Shown: piece by piece, positions 37,412-47,365 of the stretch
Layout of the letters: the number at the start of each line of letters is the position of its first letter
Position numbering within the stretch: the stretch's first letter is position 1
Source: Haloechinothrix halophila YIM 93223
GTDB lineage: Bacteria; Actinomycetota; Actinomycetes; Mycobacteriales; Pseudonocardiaceae
Length of the DNA stretch: 64,000 nt
NCBI RefSeq assembly: GCF_000504245.1
Contig: NZ_KI632509.1
Coordinates: 1,673,723 to 1,737,722, forward strand
Reading direction: 5' to 3'
Translations under genes and position numbers: made by a program
Notes under the pieces: model-generated
The model's input: only the letters and a program-made list of their open reading frames with translations
The model's database searches: none
Told to the model about the DNA's origin: nothing

Positions 37412-37559
37412 AGTGGCCTCCCGCGTCGGCTCGGAGTCGTTGGTATTCCACTTCTCGTTGAACCAGCCAGGCAAGGAGTCCGCAAGATACGCGCAGATGG
37501 CGCAAAATAGTGACCTTGATTGGCGCTCAGACAGGGACAAAATTGCGCGAGGTGCTAGT
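37412..37559. promoter_or_regulatory. bkd / lrp divergent promoter region
   Basis: This 148-bp gap separates bkdA from the Lrp-type regulator. GCGCAA at 37500-37505 and TTGCGC at 37543-37548 form an inverted pair spaced 37 bp apart, a pattern that could fit an Lrp-family protein binding as a multimer. Promoter boxes are not clear. Confidence 0.4.
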
Positions 37560-38027
37560 GTGTCCGTGATGGATACGGGTGTCATTGACGGGGTGGACCG
37601 CGCCATTCTGGACTTGCTGGTACAGGACGGGCGGCGCACGGTCACGGATATCGCTGAGCGAGTCAGTATGTCGGTGTCACCGGTAAAGCGCAGGATCGAT
37701 CGGCTCGAGCGCCTCGGCGTCATTGTCGGCTACACGGCGATACTGGACCGCAGCAAGTTGGAGTCGGTGTTCGAAGCGTTCGTGGAGTTGCGCTTCTCCG
37801 GCGACACCGATGTCGGAACCATCACCATGGCGGCGAGCCGGGTGCCTGAGGTTCTTGAAGTGTTCACTGTGGCTGGTGACCCTGACGCGCTAGTGCGTCT
37901 GCATGCCACTGGGGTCGAGCATCTCCGTGAGATCATCAATGAGCTGCGTCGTAGTGGCCAGGTCATCGGTACGAAGACGCTGATGGTTCTCGGCACATGG
38001 CGGCGTGCCATGCACGCACAGGATTAG
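37560..38027 (+). CDS. Lrp/AsnC family transcriptional regulator, probable bkd regulator
   Basis: 155 residues from GTG 37560, picked for GAGGTG at 37549-37554; ATG 37569 is an alternative start. The N-terminal helix-turn-helix reads DRAILDLLVQDGRRTVTDIA and ERVSMSVSPVKRRIDRLERL. The C-terminal ligand-binding RAM domain has GDTDVGTITMAASRVPEVLE and VAGDPDALVRLHA. Such proteins sense amino acids. Its divergent position makes it the likely regulator of the bkd operon; valine dehydrogenase 3 kb away could be a further target (inference). Confidence 0.9.
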   Translation: MSVMDTGVIDGVDRAILDLLVQDGRRTVTDIAERVSMSVSPVKRRIDRLERLGVIVGYTAILDRSKLESVFEAFVELRFSGDTDVGTITMAASRVPEVLEVFTVAGDPDALVRLHATGVEHLREIINELRRSGQVIGTKTLMVLGTWRRAMHAQD

Positions 38028-38141
38028 CGCGATGACTACCCGGTAGAACGTGCCTCCAGAGAAAGCCACGCCTCGCGGCATACCGAAAGATAGGTATACA
38101 TACGGGTAGTTGCCCGGTCTCGCGTCGCGTCCTGGGTATGC

Positions 38142-38861
38142 ATGCTTGACTTCATGGTTGACGGCGTTGTTCACCAGGCGTCCGCATTAGATCGGCAGGA
38201 TGCCGCGGCGCTACGAGGGATCGAGGCCACCGAAGCGAGGCGGGCAGGCGGCGTCTGGAGCCAGCATAATCCGGCGCACAGACACGATCCGTATTGTTCA
38301 GCGCACGTTTGGGATCTCGTTGGTCACGCGCGTTCCGGCGACACCGGTGCGTTTGCTGTTCTGTACCAAACCCATGTGGAGCACATCTACCAATACGTCT
38401 TCGCCCGTACTCACAACCGAACGGTCGCCGATGACCTCACCAGCGAGACCTTCGTGCGTGCGCTGAGAGCGCTCGACTCGGTAACCTATCGCGGATCCAC
38501 CTTCCGTGCGTGGCTCACGACGATCGCGCGGAACATCGTTCTCGACAACGTACGGTCTTCGAGGACCCGTCGCGAGGTCAAGCTCCCTGATGACGCTGAA
38601 TTCTGCGCGGAGACACGCGATCCGGAGTTCGTCGTCTGTACTCGAGAGACGGAGCGCGAGGCCAGAAGGTGGATCGACCAGTTGACCGAGGACCAGCGGC
38701 AGTGCGTGCTGTTGCGATTCTTCGATGATCTGTCGGTCGCTGAGGTCGCGGCCCGGATGGGTCGGAGCAGAGCCTCGGTCAGGTCGCTGCAGGCGCGTGC
38801 CATCCGGAAGCTGGCGAGCATCATGACGCGGGACCCCGGTGGCGAGGCGCTGCTCGGATAG
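38142..38861 (+). CDS. ECF-type RNA polymerase sigma factor
   Basis: 239 residues. Region 2: [20 protein letters not shown], then [15 protein letters not shown] and [19 protein letters not shown]. Region 4: [20 protein letters not shown] with [20 protein letters not shown]. About 55 residues precede region 2, so the true start could be later than 38142; ATG 38154 is another option and neither has a clear ribosome site. No anti-sigma gene adjoins it. The gap upstream holds an AT-rich GGTATACATACGGGTA stretch near 38091-38106 that might be a promoter. Confidence 0.88.
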   Translation: MLDFMVDGVVHQASALDRQDAAALRGIEATEARRAGGVWSQHNPAHRHDPYCSAHVWDLVGHARSGDTGAFAVLYQTHVEHIYQYVFARTHNRTVADDLTSETFVRALRALDSVTYRGSTFRAWLTTIARNIVLDNVRSSRTRREVKLPDDAEFCAETRDPEFVVCTRETEREARRWIDQLTEDQRQCVLLRFFDDLSVAEVAARMGRSRASVRSLQARAIRKLASIMTRDPGGEALLG

Positions 38862-39021
38862 AGCGTCACCGTCGTTGCGGGCGCCCGGACCGCGAGGGTG
38901 TATTGACACAGCGCGCGCCGGTGTGCATGATTTCGGGCATACATCGCTTGTTTTCGTGCAGGTCGGTCAGCGTCGCCGCGATCCGGCGGGCGCGGGAGAC
39001 CACATCGAGGGATTCAGTCGT

Positions 39022-40644
39022 ATGAGCATCGCGAAGGCGCCGCTGTGGCGGAAGCTGCGGGAGCACAGGGAGTCACTGGAAACGACGCATCTGCGAGAAC
39101 TGTTCAGTCACGACAAGCGGCGCGGTCCTGCCATGACCGTCGAACACGACGGTGTCGTCCTTGACTATGCGAAAAACCTGGTCACGGCCGAGACCATGGA
39201 GCTGTTGCTTGACCTTGCCGCGGACCGCGATCTCGCGACCGGGATTGATGCGATGTTCTCCGGTCACCCGATCAACACCACGGAGCACAGAGCCGTTCTG
39301 CACACCGCGCTGCGCGCGCCGCGGGACTGCTCGGTGCTGGTGGACGGCCATGATGTCGTGCCCGACGTGCACGACGTACTTGACCAGATGCGCGAGTTCG
39401 CGGACGGTGTCCGTTCGGGAACCTGGCGAGGCTTCACCGGCGAGCCGATCCGGACAGTGGTCAACATCGGCATCGGTGGCTCCGATCTCGGTCCGGCGAT
39501 GGCCACTCACGCTCTGCGTGAGTACATGCCAGATGAGCTGGACATCAGGTTCGTATCGAACGTGGACGGCCATGACATCGAACGAGCGTTACGCGGCCTG
39601 GATCCGGCACGGACACTGTTCGTCGTCGCTTCGAAAACGTTCACCACGGTGGAGACCCTGACTAACGCACGCACCGCCCGGGCATGGTTGCTGGCAGCGC
39701 TCGGCGACTCCAGCGCGGTCGCACGACATTTTGTCGCTGTCTCGTCGAACACCGACGAGGTAGCCGCATTCGGCATCGATCCGGCAAACATGTTCGTGTT
39801 CTGGGATTGGGTGGGTGGCCGATACTCGCTGCCGTCGGCTATTGGGCTTTCGGTCATGATCGCGATTGGGCCCGAGCGGTTCCGTGAGTTGCTCGCTGGT
39901 GCACAATCGATGGACGAGCACTTTCGCCGTGCTCCTTTCGAGCGAAACCTGCCAGTCCTGCTCGGTATGCTCGGCGTGTGGTATCGGGGCTTCTGTGACA
40001 CGCAGACCCACGCTGTGCTGCCTTATGACCAGCGACTGGCGAGATTGCCCGCGTATCTCCAGCAACTGGACATGGAAAGCAACGGCAAGTCCGTGACCCG
40101 CGACGGCACCCCTATCGATATCGCCACCGCGCCGATCGTATGGGGCGAACCGGGAACCAACGGTCAGCACGCATTCTTTCAGCTGTTGCACCAGGGAACG
40201 GAAATCGTGCCATGCGATTTTATCGGGGTGCTCGAGCCGACGCATGGCATGGTGGAACACCACGACCTGTTGATGGCGAACCTGTTCGCACAGGCAGAAG
40301 CTCTCGCTTTCGGTAGAACGCCGGCCGAGGTCGTTGCCGCCGGGGTGCCGGAATCGCAGGTGCCGCATCGCACCTTCGCGGGAAACCAGCCGAGTACCAC
40401 GATCCTGCTACCCAGACTGACGCCATACACACTCGGACAACTGATCGCGTTGTACGAGCACAAGGTATTCACCCAGGGATGGATCTGGGGAGTCAACTCG
40501 TTCGATCAGTGGGGAGTGGAGCTGGGCAAAGCGCTTGCCACCCGGATCTACGGCGAGTTCGACATGGAGCGCGTGAATGACGACGGCCATGACAGCTCGA
40601 CGCACGCACTGATTCAGCGCTACCGGCGGGTGCGGAAGAACTAG
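39022..40644 (+). CDS. pgi: Glucose-6-phosphate isomerase
   Basis: 540 residues from ATG 39022; the frame is open further upstream but that part overlaps the sigma gene. Signatures: [57 protein letters not shown], and [20 protein letters not shown]. It interconverts glucose 6-phosphate and fructose 6-phosphate. It therefore controls supply of the substrate used by Fgd to reduce F420, whose gene is 9 kb away. It converges on valine dehydrogenase; the two TAG stops share the CTAG at 40641-40644. Confidence 0.97.
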   Translation: MSIAKAPLWRKLREHRESLETTHLRELFSHDKRRGPAMTVEHDGVVLDYAKNLVTAETMELLLDLAADRDLATGIDAMFSGHPINTTEHRAVLHTALRAPRDCSVLVDGHDVVPDVHDVLDQMREFADGVRSGTWRGFTGEPIRTVVNIGIGGSDLGPAMATHALREYMPDELDIRFVSNVDGHDIERALRGLDPARTLFVVASKTFTTVETLTNARTARAWLLAALGDSSAVARHFVAVSSNTDEVAAFGIDPANMFVFWDWVGGRYSLPSAIGLSVMIAIGPERFRELLAGAQSMDEHFRRAPFERNLPVLLGMLGVWYRGFCDTQTHAVLPYDQRLARLPAYLQQLDMESNGKSVTRDGTPIDIATAPIVWGEPGTNGQHAFFQLLHQGTEIVPCDFIGVLEPTHGMVEHHDLLMANLFAQAEALAFGRTPAEVVAAGVPESQVPHRTFAGNQPSTTILLPRLTPYTLGQLIALYEHKVFTQGWIWGVNSFDQWGVELGKALATRIYGEFDMERVNDDGHDSSTHALIQRYRRVRKN

Positions 40645-41693
40645 TCCGCCCCCGCGGCGATCCGCCGGACGGCGAGACGATCGGCGGCCTCGGCAGGACT
40701 CACTCCTTCACGGTCCGCGATCGCATAGACCTCGCCGAGCGTGCCCGATATCGACGTGATCGAGTCCCACGCGCGCTCGGCATCGAACCCACGGAATTCG
40801 GCAGCGACGTGGATAAGTCCGCCCGCATTGACCAGGTAGTCCGGGGCGTACAAAATGCCGCGCCGGTGCAGCGACATCGCTACAGTGGGATCGGTCAGCT
40901 GATTGTTGGCGGCGCCGCATACGATACGTGCTGGGATTATCGTAGCCCTCTCCTCAGTGAGAGAACCCCCGAGCGCACACGGGGCGTAGACATCGAGTGG
41001 CAAGCTCAGCAGCTCGTTGATGCTGGGCACGGTCCGCACGTCACCAAGGGAGCGAACCCTAGCGAGTGCGGCATCATTGACATCCGTGACCGCGACCCGC
41101 GCACCTTCTTCTAGGAGATATCTGACCAGGTGGTAGCCCACCTTACCTGCGCCTTCGACGCCAACCAGCCGACCACGCAATGACGCCGTCCCGCGCAAGT
41201 ACACCTCGCTGGCGAGCATGCCACGGAAGACTCCGAGTGCGGTGTGTGGTGATGGGTCGCCGAAGCCGCCGCATGCGGCGGACAGGCCCACAACATACTT
41301 GCAGTGCTGGGAGATGACGTCCATGTCCCGTACGGAGGTTCCGGCATCGGGAGCGGTAATGTATGTGCCTCCCAACGAATCGACCCGTCTGCCGAAGCTG
41401 TGGAGCAGCTCGTCGGTTTTGTCGCTCGCCGGGTCGCCGACGATCACTGCCTTTCCTCCGCCCAGGCCGACGCCTGCCAGCGCACTCTTGTAGGACATTC
41501 CTCGTGACAGGGAGAGAACGTCGTTCAACGCATCGGACTCAGTGCGGTAAGGATGCATACGCACGCCACCCAGCGCTGGGCCGAGAGCGGTGGAGTGAAT
41601 CGCGACGATCGCGCGCAGGCCACTCCGCTCGTCGTGGCAGAAGATGACCTGCTCGTGCCCCGAAGCGTGGGAGAAAACCGCATTGGATGTCAC
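40641..41693 (-). CDS. vdh: Valine (branched-chain amino acid) dehydrogenase
   Basis: 350 residues from GTG 41693 (GAAGGG upstream). The frame stays open far upstream, but that stretch is antisense to the mce genes. Glu/Leu/Phe/Val dehydrogenase features: [16 protein letters not shown], the catalytic-Lys region [27 protein letters not shown], and the Rossmann loop [20 protein letters not shown]. It deaminates valine and related amino acids to the 2-oxoacids used by the Bkd complex encoded nearby. Similar to Streptomyces Vdh. Divergent from the mce operon. Confidence 0.92.
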   Translation of the reverse strand: MTSNAVFSHASGHEQVIFCHDERSGLRAIVAIHSTALGPALGGVRMHPYRTESDALNDVLSLSRGMSYKSALAGVGLGGGKAVIVGDPASDKTDELLHSFGRRVDSLGGTYITAPDAGTSVRDMDVISQHCKYVVGLSAACGGFGDPSPHTALGVFRGMLASEVYLRGTASLRGRLVGVEGAGKVGYHLVRYLLEEGARVAVTDVNDAALARVRSLGDVRTVPSINELLSLPLDVYAPCALGGSLTEERATIIPARIVCGAANNQLTDPTVAMSLHRRGILYAPDYLVNAGGLIHVAAEFRGFDAERAWDSITSISGTLGEVYAIADREGVSPAEAADRLAVRRIAAGAD

Positions 41694-42068
41694 GCCAACG
41701 TACCCTTCTTGAGCATACTTGCCCCGGTGTATACCAGATCCGCAATGGCAAAAACGCGGATTGCACCGCGGTACCGTCCGATCACCGGCATAACCTGACC
41801 GTATATAAGTCGGCACGCGATTGATACCGCAGGGCTTACAAACTGTCGCCGAGCGTCGTTGTTGCTGAAACCAAAGCGGCCCAGCGCTGCCTTCAGTCAA
41901 GCGTCCGGTGCCGGTGGAGTGGCTTGGCGAAGTGCACTGGCCGTCCGGACAGCATTCTCTGAATTGGGCAGTGACTCGGATCACGACCAATTCTAGTCTT
42001 GACCCCACAACTGGTGGCGAGTCTCCAGTTTCGTCATATGCCGGCTGGAATGAGTGGAGCGCGCGAAC
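41694..42068. promoter_or_regulatory. Divergent region between vdh and the mce operon
   Basis: 375 bp without a supported gene. AACTGG-N10-CCAGTT at 42009-42030 lies 38 bp before the first mce start and is a plausible operator. The palindrome GTCCGGAC is at 41943-41950. An AT-rich GTATATAAG stretch near 41811-41819 may belong to a promoter. TTGACC at 41999-42004 resembles a -35 box, but no good -10 follows. Confidence 0.5.
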
Positions 42069-42980
42069 ATGACCGATGAAGGAGCAGGTCATTCGGTTCC
42101 GGGGCGCCAGCGTGACGTCCCGGAACCACGTAGCAACGGCACGGATCGTCAGGCCACAACGGCTCGGCATGTCCTGAAACCGAGCTTTGGCGCGAGCGCG
42201 CCAAGGCCGATTCGCCGCGTGATTACCGAGGTGGGTCAGCCGGGCATGCTGGCCATTCAGACATGTCAAACGTTGGTTCGTAAACGCCGTGGACTGCTGG
42301 CGGACGTTCGCGACGACATGTTCGATCAGTTCAAAAAGGTCGCGGTACCCGGATTTTTCGCCATGTTCGGCTATGGGATGCTGCTCGTCACCTTCTCGGT
42401 GTCTATTCTGCTCATCCTGGGTGCCGCGAACCGCCTCGGCACGATCTACCTCGCGATCGTGATCCGGGAGATCACACCCTTTATCGCCGGTACCGTGGTA
42501 GCCGGCGTCATCGGCACCGCGACGACGACCGAGATCGGTGCTCGAAAGATTCGGGAAGAGATCGACGCGTTGCGCGTTCTCGGGCAGGATCCGATCCGCA
42601 TACTTGTGCTTCCCCGAGTGATTGGTCTGGCGATCGTGTCGTGGGTAGTAAATACCCTCGGAATCATCGTCATCGTCATTCAAGGATATGTGATTGTCAC
42701 CATCCTCGGTGGCACATCGCGCGCCGCTTATCTCACCAACTTCATGCAAAATCTTACAGTTCCAGAGCTTGTTGGAAACTTTGTCAAGATGATACTCATC
42801 GGCCTGCTCATCGGATTTATATGCGCTAGCAAGGGCATGCATACCGAATCCGGCTCCGAGGGACTGGGTCGAGCGGTCAATCAGGCTGTGGTGATATCGG
42901 TACTTGCCGTCTTCATCCTCAGTGTGCTCTTCAACATGGTGCTGCTGGGCACCGTTCCAGACATCACGGTCTCGCGGTGA
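42069..42980 (+). CDS. yrbEA: MlaE/YrbE-family permease, mce operon (YrbEA)
   Basis: About 303 residues from ATG 42069 (GGAG at 42056); a GTG at 42054 is the alternative. About 55 polar residues precede the permease domain, longer than usual. The MlaE permease part includes PGFFAMFGYGMLLVTFSVSI, the conserved VVAGVIGTATTTEIGARKIR, and EEIDALRVLGQDPIR. With YrbEB it forms the membrane channel of the Mce ABC importer for lipids or sterols. First gene of a continuous plus-strand operon reaching 56200. Confidence 0.9.
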   Translation: MTDEGAGHSVPGRQRDVPEPRSNGTDRQATTARHVLKPSFGASAPRPIRRVITEVGQPGMLAIQTCQTLVRKRRGLLADVRDDMFDQFKKVAVPGFFAMFGYGMLLVTFSVSILLILGAANRLGTIYLAIVIREITPFIAGTVVAGVIGTATTTEIGARKIREEIDALRVLGQDPIRILVLPRVIGLAIVSWVVNTLGIIVIVIQGYVIVTILGGTSRAAYLTNFMQNLTVPELVGNFVKMILIGLLIGFICASKGMHTESGSEGLGRAVNQAVVISVLAVFILSVLFNMVLLGTVPDITVSR

Positions 42981-42994
42981 GAAGGGGAACGGAC

Positions 42995-43831
42995 ATGACC
43001 ATCGCAACGCACGAAGCCCCGGGCACCAAGGAACACAAGCCGGAATCGGCTGCTGGGACGACCTATCTCGAGGAAGTCGTCTTGCTCTGCCGCTGGACGG
43101 TGAGCACGATCGCGGAGCTTCCTCGCGCGCTGCGATTCCCCAGTGAGATCATCCGGCAGTGTGCGATCATGATCCGTTCGAGTTCGATCGTGATCTGGCT
43201 TTTGCTGCTGACTGGTGGCGTCATGGTAGCCGAAGTGAGCCATTACCTGCTCACGCAGATCGGCGCCCAGGCGTACATTGGTTTCGTTACCGCTGCCGCG
43301 ACACTCAAAGGAACATCGTGCGTCTTCCTGGGTTTCATTGTCGCCGCGAAGATAGGCTGCGGGATCGTCGCCGAACTGGGTGCGATGCGCATCAACGACG
43401 AGATCGACGCGATGGAGGTCATGGGAGTTCCGTCGCGCGCCTACTTGGTTGGCACTCGCGTGTGGGCGTCTATTATAGCGATGCCGTTTCTGTTCATCAC
43501 CGGGTTTTCCTGGGCGGCGGCCGGGAGCTATGTAACCAATGTCGTTGTCCTCGGGACGGTGTCGGCTGGCGGCTATAACGCGGTATTTTGGTCCTTCATC
43601 ACTCCAGGCGATATTTTGTTTCGTTCGATGACTTGGGCTATGGTCACCGCTCTGCTCGCCATCATCATTTCCTGTTATTACGGATATACCGCTCGGGGAG
43701 GGCCCGTCGGTGTCGGCGAGAATACCGCGAGATCCATGGCGTTCAACGTGGTAATGGTCAATTTGCTCGGCGCTGGCTGCATGTTCCAGCTCTTCTACGG
43801 TACGAATGTCGTTCTCCCTATTGGAAACTAG
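42995..43831 (+). CDS. yrbEB: MlaE/YrbE-family permease, mce operon (YrbEB)
   Basis: About 278 residues from ATG 42995 (AAGGGGAA upstream); a GTG at 42977 overlapping the previous stop is possible. The MlaE domain has IVWLLLLTGGVMVAEVSHY-like first segments (around residues 65-85), FLGFIVAAKIGCGIVAELGA, and the conserved MRINDEIDAMEVMGVPSRAYL coupling helix near residue 150. It pairs with YrbEA and is driven by the Mkl ATPase of the next gene. Confidence 0.9.
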   Translation: MTIATHEAPGTKEHKPESAAGTTYLEEVVLLCRWTVSTIAELPRALRFPSEIIRQCAIMIRSSSIVIWLLLLTGGVMVAEVSHYLLTQIGAQAYIGFVTAAATLKGTSCVFLGFIVAAKIGCGIVAELGAMRINDEIDAMEVMGVPSRAYLVGTRVWASIIAMPFLFITGFSWAAAGSYVTNVVVLGTVSAGGYNAVFWSFITPGDILFRSMTWAMVTALLAIIISCYYGYTARGGPVGVGENTARSMAFNVVMVNLLGAGCMFQLFYGTNVVLPIGN

Positions 43832-43899
43832 CTGGACGCATGCGCTGGCTAGATCACGGTTACTGAACCACAATCACGGAATTTGAACGAGGAGGTTCC

Positions 43900-44751
43900 A
43901 TGTTGCGGCCTAGTCTCTTTCGCGGGCAGCGGGATCCGGGATCGATGGACCAGGGTGCGTACGCGGCTTCCTCGGTCGACAGCTATCGGGACGGTGTGGC
44001 GTACAGCGTCGAAGTTCGCGACGTTCACAAGTCTTTTGGTAGTTCGGCTGTGCTACGCGGGTTGAACATCAACTTCGCGGAGAACGCTGTCACGACCATA
44101 CTTGGCCCGTCCGGTACCGGTAAGAGCGTGCTGCTGAAACACGTCGTTGGCCTGCTCGAACCTGATCGCGGCGAGATCAGTATATTTGGTCAAGACATCT
44201 GGTCGATGAGCGAAGAGGAACGTTCCGAGCTACGGAAGCGCTTCGGTGTGCTCTTTCAGGACGGTGCGCTGTTCGGGTCGATGAACATCTTCGACAATGT
44301 CGCGTTTCCGCTTCGCAAGAACACTGATCTCGCCGAATCGGAAATCACGGATATTGTGTTGAAGGGTCTCGCTGAAGTGGGTCTGAGCGAGTCCCTCAAG
44401 AAGTATCCGAACGAAATTTCGGGCGGCATGAAGAAGCGTGCCGGATTTGCTAGAGCGCTTGTCATGAAACCGGATATCGTGCTGTTCGACGAGCCGGACT
44501 CGGGACTCGATCCGGTCAGAACGAGCCTACTGTGTGACCTGATCGTAGAAATGCACAGGGAACACAAGGGAACCTATGTTGTCGTCACGCACGATATCAA
44601 CACCACGCGTCGTGTCAGTGATTATGTTGGCGTTCTGTGGCGCGGCGAACTTGTATATTACGGCTCTGTCGAAGAGGCATTCGCCGCCGATGATCCGTTC
44701 GTCCAGCAGTTTCTCTCCGGAGACTCGGCAGGCCCGCTAGGAATGGAATGA
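43900..44751 (+). CDS. mkl: Mce-associated ABC ATPase (Mkl/MceG)
   Basis: 283 residues. Walker A is ILGPSGTGKSVLLKH, the Q-loop is VLFQDGALFGSM, the ABC signature is NEISGGMKKRAGFARALVM, Walker B is IVLFDEPDSGLDP, and the switch His is in VVVTHDINTTRR. GAGGAGG precedes ATG 43900. It powers the Mce importer. In mycobacteria mceG lies far from the mce operons; here it is inside, between the permeases and mceA, as in several other actinobacteria. The first 36 residues are an extra, uncharacterised extension. Confidence 0.93.
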   Translation: MLRPSLFRGQRDPGSMDQGAYAASSVDSYRDGVAYSVEVRDVHKSFGSSAVLRGLNINFAENAVTTILGPSGTGKSVLLKHVVGLLEPDRGEISIFGQDIWSMSEEERSELRKRFGVLFQDGALFGSMNIFDNVAFPLRKNTDLAESEITDIVLKGLAEVGLSESLKKYPNEISGGMKKRAGFARALVMKPDIVLFDEPDSGLDPVRTSLLCDLIVEMHREHKGTYVVVTHDINTTRRVSDYVGVLWRGELVYYGSVEEAFAADDPFVQQFLSGDSAGPLGME

Positions 44752-44752
44752 T

Positions 44753-45985
44753 ATGGCAGCGCGAGTGTGGCTAGTGATCGGTGTGATGCTGGGTGTAGCC
44801 GGACTTGGTGGCCTGTACACGCTTGCGTCCGACGATGATTACCGGGTGCAGTTCGTGGTTCCGTCGGCAGCGCAGCTCGTAGAAGGGTCGTTTGTCTGGA
44901 TCGACGGGCAGGAAGCAGGCTCGGTCAGTCGTCTCGAGGCAAGGGATGGCAAGGCGATCGTGACGGCCACGATCGATGAGGCATACGCGCCGATTCGTGA
45001 AGGTGCGGTGACCAGGGTCGAATGGCAATCTGTGCTTGGCGAGCGAATCCTGAGTATCGAGCCAGGTCCGGCGGAGGCTAAGCCCATTCCCAGCGGTGCG
45101 ATGTACACCGCGAAGTCGAGCCAGATCGAGGTTGACCAGGTGCTGGCTACATTGGACGACAAGACCAGGAACAGGCTGAACTCCTTGATAAGGCGCTTCG
45201 CGAAGACGGTGGACGGCAAGGAGAAGGACCTGCGGAAGACGTTGGCGAGTGCTGGGCCTGCCGTGAGAGCCATGGGGTCGGTGTTGGAAGCCGTTGGCCG
45301 GGACGGCCCCGCGATTCGGGAACTGGTGACCGAACTGGAGCAGTTGACGTCGGCGGTCGCGGAACGGCAGACGGACCTGTCCAATGTGGTTCAGGATTTC
45401 AACAAGGTAGCCGGCACGATGGCCGAGAAACAGCAGCAGCTGAAGGAAGGCCTCGCGGAGCTCCCGGCAACATTGAAGGAAGCGAAGGGCACCCTCGATG
45501 AGGTTCCGGAGACGGTAGATGAGGCCAGCCCCTTGCTGGACGACATGGATCCGGCGACACGGCGGCTGGCATCGACGTCGCGCATGCTGCGACCGGTACT
45601 CGCGAGACTCCGGCCAACTGTGGCGCAGTTGCGGCCCACGCTGGAATCGGCAGCTGGCTTGCTTGGCAAAACGCCCGCGTTGCTTGACCGAACGCACGAC
45701 GTGGTGCCGCAGGTGACGAGGATCATGGAGAAGGTGCATCCTGCGGTGTCGTACCTGCGGCCATACACACCGGAAGCGGTCGGTTGGGTGAACAACTGGG
45801 GCCGGGATTACGCGCACTACGACGCGGAAGGACATGTGTGGCTCGGTGGGCTGGCGCAGGTTGGCCCGGCTGCGTTCAACGCTCAACCGTCCGGCGGTCT
45901 GCCACCACTATCGACGCATCAGCCGAAGCCAGGTGAGGTCGTAGACCAACCGTGGACCGACGCGCACGGGAGCGGAATGCGATGA
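44753..45985 (+). CDS. mceA: Mce family protein MceA
   Basis: 410 residues: a single N-terminal membrane helix (4-24), an MCE/MlaD domain (about 32-118; FVVPSAAQLVEGSFVWIDGQ), then a long helical region to about 320 and a proline-rich C-terminus. MCE proteins form a periplasmic hexameric tube that carries lipid to the permease. The start is 1 bp after the mkl stop. First of six mce paralogues in the operon; its end overlaps mceB by ATGA. Confidence 0.9.
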   Translation: MAARVWLVIGVMLGVAGLGGLYTLASDDDYRVQFVVPSAAQLVEGSFVWIDGQEAGSVSRLEARDGKAIVTATIDEAYAPIREGAVTRVEWQSVLGERILSIEPGPAEAKPIPSGAMYTAKSSQIEVDQVLATLDDKTRNRLNSLIRRFAKTVDGKEKDLRKTLASAGPAVRAMGSVLEAVGRDGPAIRELVTELEQLTSAVAERQTDLSNVVQDFNKVAGTMAEKQQQLKEGLAELPATLKEAKGTLDEVPETVDEASPLLDDMDPATRRLASTSRMLRPVLARLRPTVAQLRPTLESAAGLLGKTPALLDRTHDVVPQVTRIMEKVHPAVSYLRPYTPEAVGWVNNWGRDYAHYDAEGHVWLGGLAQVGPAAFNAQPSGGLPPLSTHQPKPGEVVDQPWTDAHGSGMR

Positions 45986-47361
45986 AGCTGACTCAGTCCT
46001 ACCGCGGACGCCTCGCGGTGATCGTGGCCGTGGTCGTCGTCGCGGTAGCCGCGATAGCGATGGCTCCTGGCCGGGACGGTGAAGAGGTGACGGTCGTGGC
46101 GATGTTCGAGGACGCCAGTCCCATCGTCGCGGGCAACGAGGTCAAGGCATCCGGCGTCACGGTCGGCGGCGTTGAGTCGGTCACGTTGCAAGGCGGCCTC
46201 GCCAGGGTCGAGATGGTGGTCGAACGGTCCGTACTGCCGCTGTATAAGGACGCGAGTGCCGAGATCACGTTGAAGGATCTGCTTGGCGAGCGCTTCATCA
46301 AGCTATCTCGGGGGTCCGAAGGCAGCGGGATGCCTGATGACGCGTTGTGGATCCCGGTGGAGCGAACTCGGAGCGGAGTCGATCTGCAGGACATCCTCAA
46401 CGATGTGGACAACCCGACTGGTGCGGCGCTCGCCGCTCTCGTCACGACGCTCGGCGAAGCGGCCAACGGCCGGGGTGAGAAGATCGCCGAGGGCATCGAA
46501 GCGCTGGCTCCAGCCATGCGGCAGACGGACCGTCTCGGTGAGATGCTCAGTGAGCACAACGAGTTGCTGGCTCAGCTGGTCGATAACGTCGAACCGGTGG
46601 TGCGCGCGCTGGCCGACGGTCGCGGTGACAAGCTCGACGGCCTTGTCGACTCGACGGCTAGGACGCTGTCGGCGGTGGCGGCCGAGCGAGAGTCGGTCGC
46701 GGCGACGTTGCGACGACTGCCTGGCACGTTGAGTAAAGCGCAGCGGACCCTCGCGAAGGTCGCCGACGTATCCGCTGATGCCGCGCCAACCCTCGCCGCG
46801 CTCCGTCCCGTCACGGGTGATCTTCGCCAGGTCGGGACTGAGCTGCACACGTTCGCTGATGCCGTTGACCCAGCTCTGGCGAGTCTGTCGCCGGTGCTTG
46901 AGCGAGCGGACGAGCTCCTCGACCAGGCTGGTCCGCTCGTCAAGACGCTGCGGCCCGCCGGTCCTGATCTGCGTGGCGTGGCTCAGCACGGTCGGACGTT
47001 GATGGAGCAGGCGCTGAGTAAGCGACTCGACAACTTGATGGAGTTCATCAAGGGCTGGGCGCTGAGCACGTCCGGCTACGACGGGCTCAGCCACTACTTC
47101 CGCGCCTCGATCGTCACGACGCCGAAGGCGCTGGGCACGATCGCGGATGGTGCGGGGCCTGGCGGTACGGACGTATCAGAGCTCGCGGAAGGGCTGCCGG
47201 AGCTGCCGCTGGATGGCTCACCGTCGCTACCGCAAATACCCGGCGGTGCTGGCGGAGACGGAGCGAAGAAGGACGGTGGCGGCGCCACTGACGGGAGTGC
47301 GACTGGTTTGACGGAGACGCAAGAACAGTCCCTGCTCGGACAGCTACTCGGAGGGCGGTGA
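45982..47361 (+). CDS. mceB: Mce family protein MceB
   Basis: 459 residues from ATG 45982 (overlaps mceA). N-terminal helix RLAVIVAVVVVAVAAIAM, MCE domain from about residue 35 (VAMFEDASPIVAGNEVKASG), helical repeats to about 370, and a Gly-rich tail. Predicted subunit of the Mce tube. Confidence 0.9.
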   Translation: MKLTQSYRGRLAVIVAVVVVAVAAIAMAPGRDGEEVTVVAMFEDASPIVAGNEVKASGVTVGGVESVTLQGGLARVEMVVERSVLPLYKDASAEITLKDLLGERFIKLSRGSEGSGMPDDALWIPVERTRSGVDLQDILNDVDNPTGAALAALVTTLGEAANGRGEKIAEGIEALAPAMRQTDRLGEMLSEHNELLAQLVDNVEPVVRALADGRGDKLDGLVDSTARTLSAVAAERESVAATLRRLPGTLSKAQRTLAKVADVSADAAPTLAALRPVTGDLRQVGTELHTFADAVDPALASLSPVLERADELLDQAGPLVKTLRPAGPDLRGVAQHGRTLMEQALSKRLDNLMEFIKGWALSTSGYDGLSHYFRASIVTTPKALGTIADGAGPGGTDVSELAEGLPELPLDGSPSLPQIPGGAGGDGAKKDGGGATDGSATGLTETQEQSLLGQLLGGR

Positions 47362-47365
47362 CGAC

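Noticed and set aside
42054-42092. Possible 13-codon leader peptide before the mce operon
   Set aside because: A short frame starting near 42038 has no ribosome site and no conserved feature.
41694-43007. Upstream extension of the valine dehydrogenase frame
   Set aside because: Composition is unlike protein and the region is antisense to yrbEA; GTG 41693 with GAAGGG fits family length.
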